DNA of 64,000 nucleotides from Candidatus Sulfotelmatobacter kueseliae (GTDB taxonomy: Bacteria > Acidobacteriota > Terriglobia > Terriglobales > Acidobacteriaceae). Positions 61,701 through 64,000 of the stretch are shown one piece after another. Location: positions 84,325-148,324 of the forward strand of contig OMOD01000024.1 in assembly GCA_900290255.1 (NCBI GenBank). The letters run 5' to 3'. Positions within the stretch are counted from its first letter, which is position 1, and each line of letters starts with the position of its first letter. Below the pieces are notes generated by a model that made no database searches, had not been told where the DNA came from, and was given only the letters and a program-made list of their open reading frames with translations. A program made the translations under genes and the position numbers.

Positions 61701-62343
61701 AACTTGCCGGGGTGCCCTGGATACCGGCCTCGTTCGCGACGCCTTCGCCGTAATAGGCATCGTTGTCGTCGGCGCCATCGATGAAAAAGTTGTTGTCGTC
61801 CGCGCGGTTGCCATTGGACGTGATGGACTGAAATCCGCCGCCCGGCGTGCGCTGCACTCCGGGATGCAGTTCAAGCAGGTTCTGGAAATCACGCCCTTCC
61901 ACGGGAAGTTCGGAAATGGCCTTGTTCGAGAGCACGCCGTTCAGGGTGGCATCCGAGGTGTCAACCAGGGATCCCTCGGCGCTGACCTCAGTCGTTTCGG
62001 TGACGGCGCCCGGCTGAAGCTTGAGATCGATGCGGACATCACGCGAGACCTCAAGAACAAATTGGGTGCTGACGGCCTTCTTGAATCCCTGGGCTTCGGC
62101 GGCTACCGTGTAAGGCCCGGGAGCCAAGTTCGGAGCGACGTATTCGCCCGCGCTGGTAGTGACCAGCTGGCGGCTCACGTTGGTGGCTGCGTTCGTGATT
62201 GTGACCTTGGCTCCGACAATCACCGCGCCGGTCTGGTCAGACACCGTCCCTAGGATGCGGCCCTGCGAAGTCTGCGACAGGAGAACATCTGCGAAAAGCA
62301 GAACTATTCCGATCATGAATACTATGAATCGCATCGCCTTCAT
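58783..62343 (-). CDS. Oar-like TonB-dependent receptor with carboxypeptidase-regulatory N-domain
   Basis: 1186 residues from ATG 62343, which has an excellent AAGGAGGTG five bases upstream. Signal peptide (IVFMIGIVLLFADVLLSQ), then a carboxypeptidase-regulatory-like (CarboxypepD_reg) domain (about 25-105; ILGTVSDQTGAVIVGAKVTI). A plug domain follows (about 125-240; LPVEGRDFQNLLELHPGVQ, NFFIDGADDND), then a long outer-membrane barrel with repeated aromatic strand ends, finishing with FKLQLRGEMFNILNHANF and a C-terminal KVIW. Members bind large ligands such as oligosaccharides or peptides; the ligand here is unknown. No partner SusD-like gene is adjacent. The TonB-like protein at 27870 is a possible energiser. 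Confidence 0.94.
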   Translation of the reverse strand: MKAMRFIVFMIGIVLLFADVLLSQTSQGRILGTVSDQTGAVIVGAKVTITNAATNVSRQLVTTSAGEYVAPNLAPGPYTVAAEAQGFKKAVSTQFVLEVSRDVRIDLKLQPGAVTETTEVSAEGSLVDTSDATLNGVLSNKAISELPVEGRDFQNLLELHPGVQRTPGGGFQSITSNGNRADDNNFFIDGADDNDAYYGEGVANEAGIQGTPASFLPLDAIQEFNTQESPTADYSVKPGVVMNIGIKSGTNDIHGSAYYFSRNSAFDARNYFNPAPQPVAALLMHEFGASIGGPIKKDRWFYFVNYEGIRDKVGNPGVTDSPVTVSLASQIPGGIANPDGSPNSALYSVPDAISYVNSATSTAYCQANYDNIGTCTLTPLSQQLTSLFLPNPGFTMSQSDPAAINFDFVNHNRGDNLVAKTDYVLNKKNVLSARFIYGNTAQSEEDTIPLRPEWLSTTSPITQVFGVNWASNPNSAWSNEVRFSYNTFNEAIFPIDHNVNPLSGYGLNTGVTDPRLFGFPRIGIGEEFNYMGGNSSWPLETTPSKTYSFADTASYTRGRQTLRFGGTFHYGDVNYYRAGNGRGRVDFRHLWNFLDGDVRRWQFLYGDPKRDVSQRAMGFFFEDDVKVTPRVTLNLGLRYDITNPIKDSRNLLANYDPTSPSGLVQVGQGISSPYPTNYNNFSPRIGLAWDVFGTGKTVVCSGYGIIYEQPSIRTFMFNGGGLNLNPTGVPYLDANGVQQKPTGTITAFLQASSDGTQISWLAPNQSPTIFPNAATSGNVCSVSSQCNIFAVDPHLKTPYVMNWNLNVQQALTPTALLQVAYVANHGVHLYSVTDTNQVNPLYDDGSETIGRPLATNCPVSEGGQGFGGPCFPWLGFFNYLGNRSNSAYNSLQVTLTKRYSHGLYLLAGYTYAHAIDTATSNLAGVPPDSNNYNEERGNSDFDIRHRFTLSITYDLPSMKTRSQLLEGWQVTSIVNLQGGEPYTLGDFNDDMSLTGEYNDRWNMTGPARNIHWSQIAPLPYVNPDAAASPFNFDPITNDVISGNTPAAQACVSQAYATGGVGAADNLGGPNGYDLGCYVSGGAVITPPALGSQGDMGRNMFRGPSFANWDMGVSKIFRLGERFKLQLRGEMFNILNHANFDVFTMNTDLSAPSTVGTVVYTPDVAAANPVIGSGGSRHIQIAAKVIW

Positions 62344-62968
62344 AACACCTCCTTGCCAAACTTCCAGCACGTGCAGCAGCCGACTCCGAGGCGCCGGCGG
62401 TTGTCGCCTTCATGAAATCACCTGGTGTTGAACCGTGCACTCGAACCAACAAGCACACACAACATTGCGGTTGTTGTCAATGCTTCTGGTCACATTGAAT
62501 CAGCCAGCAGTTCGGAAAATCCGGCGTCAGCCGGCGATAAATCTCGTCTTCACTCATTGAGGGGCTTGGAGTGTTACCGCCGATAACGACAGTTGATAAC
62601 GACAGTGGACCAGTTGACTTCCGCCGTGCCCATCATCCAGTCGCGGAGGACGCTTCGGGATGAGCCAAGCGGAACCCACGCGGCTCTGCCCCGCTACGCT
62701 TCTGATCTGCCCGCGGATAGAGGCCCAGGCGAACGGTCGTTGCTAAGTTAAGAATCGCGATCGAGCAACGTGATGGTCTTATCGATTCCAATACTCGACC
62801 GAAAGCTCCAAGCCACTCGGTGACTTCAGCCATCAAGACCCTGGCAGAATCAGAGGGGGCGCGATCCGGCCCTCGCGAGCCAGAAAAAGCGCCACCTCCG
62901 TTTTTCCCGATCCAAACAAAAGGAACTGGGGGGTAGTACCAGATTGACAGCTCTCTTTTCCGCCGAGC
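62344..62968. other. Intergenic region between the TonB-dependent receptor and katG
   Basis: 625 bases. The left part must hold the receptor promoter. A 67-codon minus-strand reading frame (62633-62836) has no recognisable features and no good ribosome binding site, so it is not called. No repeat with a perfect stem longer than six bases and no RNA gene was recognised. Confidence 0.5.

Positions 62969-64000
<1,032 letters not shown>

Noticed and set aside
62633..62836. 67-codon minus-strand frame upstream of the TonB-dependent receptor
   Set aside because: No ribosome binding site, no composition bias beyond GC skew, and no family recognised.

Overview
This window is about 64 kb of GC-rich (roughly 60%) Gram-negative chromosomal DNA that reads like an acidobacterium (Acidobacteriota, Terriglobia-like). 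The taxonomic call is an inference from gene content. It rests on a very large Oar-type TonB-dependent receptor with a carboxypeptidase-regulatory N-terminus, two PknB-type Ser/Thr kinases (one with TolB-like and TPR regions), several GT87-like membrane proteins, a GH15 glucoamylase with a glucodextranase-type N-domain, a ferredoxin-dependent 2-oxoacid oxidoreductase, and many short palindromic intergenic repeats. No tRNA, rRNA, CRISPR array, transposase or phage gene was seen. Both edges cut genes: ppx/gppA on the left and katG on the right.

Layout. 1-4.9 kb is a phosphate/polyphosphate block: ppx/gppA end, sixA, ppk1, and an orphan pstS with its own terminator and a candidate Pho box. 5.1-10.1 kb carries a GH15 glucoamylase convergent with a three-gene minus-strand electron-transfer module (tetraheme cytochrome, four-cluster Fe-S protein, NrfD-like membrane protein). 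10.5-14.6 kb has a type IV pilin with a sigma-54-like promoter and a terminator, a secreted pilin-head-like protein, a LuxR-type regulator lacking the phospho-acceptor Asp, a SYLF-domain protein and an LpxL-like acyltransferase. 14.6-19.9 kb has an FHA-GAF-PP2C phosphatase and three polytopic membrane proteins (two GT87-like). 20.4-30.5 kb is a compact Tad/Flp pilus operon (flp, cpaB, cpaC, cpaE, cpaF/tadA, tadB, tadC) followed by a DUF192 protein and an 874-residue proline-rich TonB-like protein.

30.7-36.9 kb holds a BNR-repeat lipoprotein, a polytopic membrane protein divergent from a type II NADH dehydrogenase, and a long NfeD/ClpP-class membrane protease. 36.9-43.3 kb is a cyclic-di-GMP signalling block: GGDEF cyclase and REC-HD-GYP phosphodiesterase in one operon, divergent from a 1172-residue sensor kinase. 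43.5-45.9 kb is a kinase-TPR gene. 46-53.7 kb is housekeeping: dnaE, accA, korA and korB. 54.4-62.3 kb contains a secreted amidohydrolase, a second membrane Ser/Thr kinase, a coiled-coil membrane protein and the TonB-dependent receptor. The window ends in katG.

The genes fit a soil-type heterotroph with surface appendages (type IV pilin and Tad pilus), TonB-driven uptake, heavy phospho- and c-di-GMP signalling, phosphate storage and peroxide defence. The intergenic DNA is also informative. Paired perfect hairpins, a 131-bp element with 12-bp terminal inverted repeats, two copies of a 'TCATCCTGAGC/TCATTCCGA' dispersed repeat, and two matching remnants of a lost coding 3' end all lie between otherwise ordinary genes.
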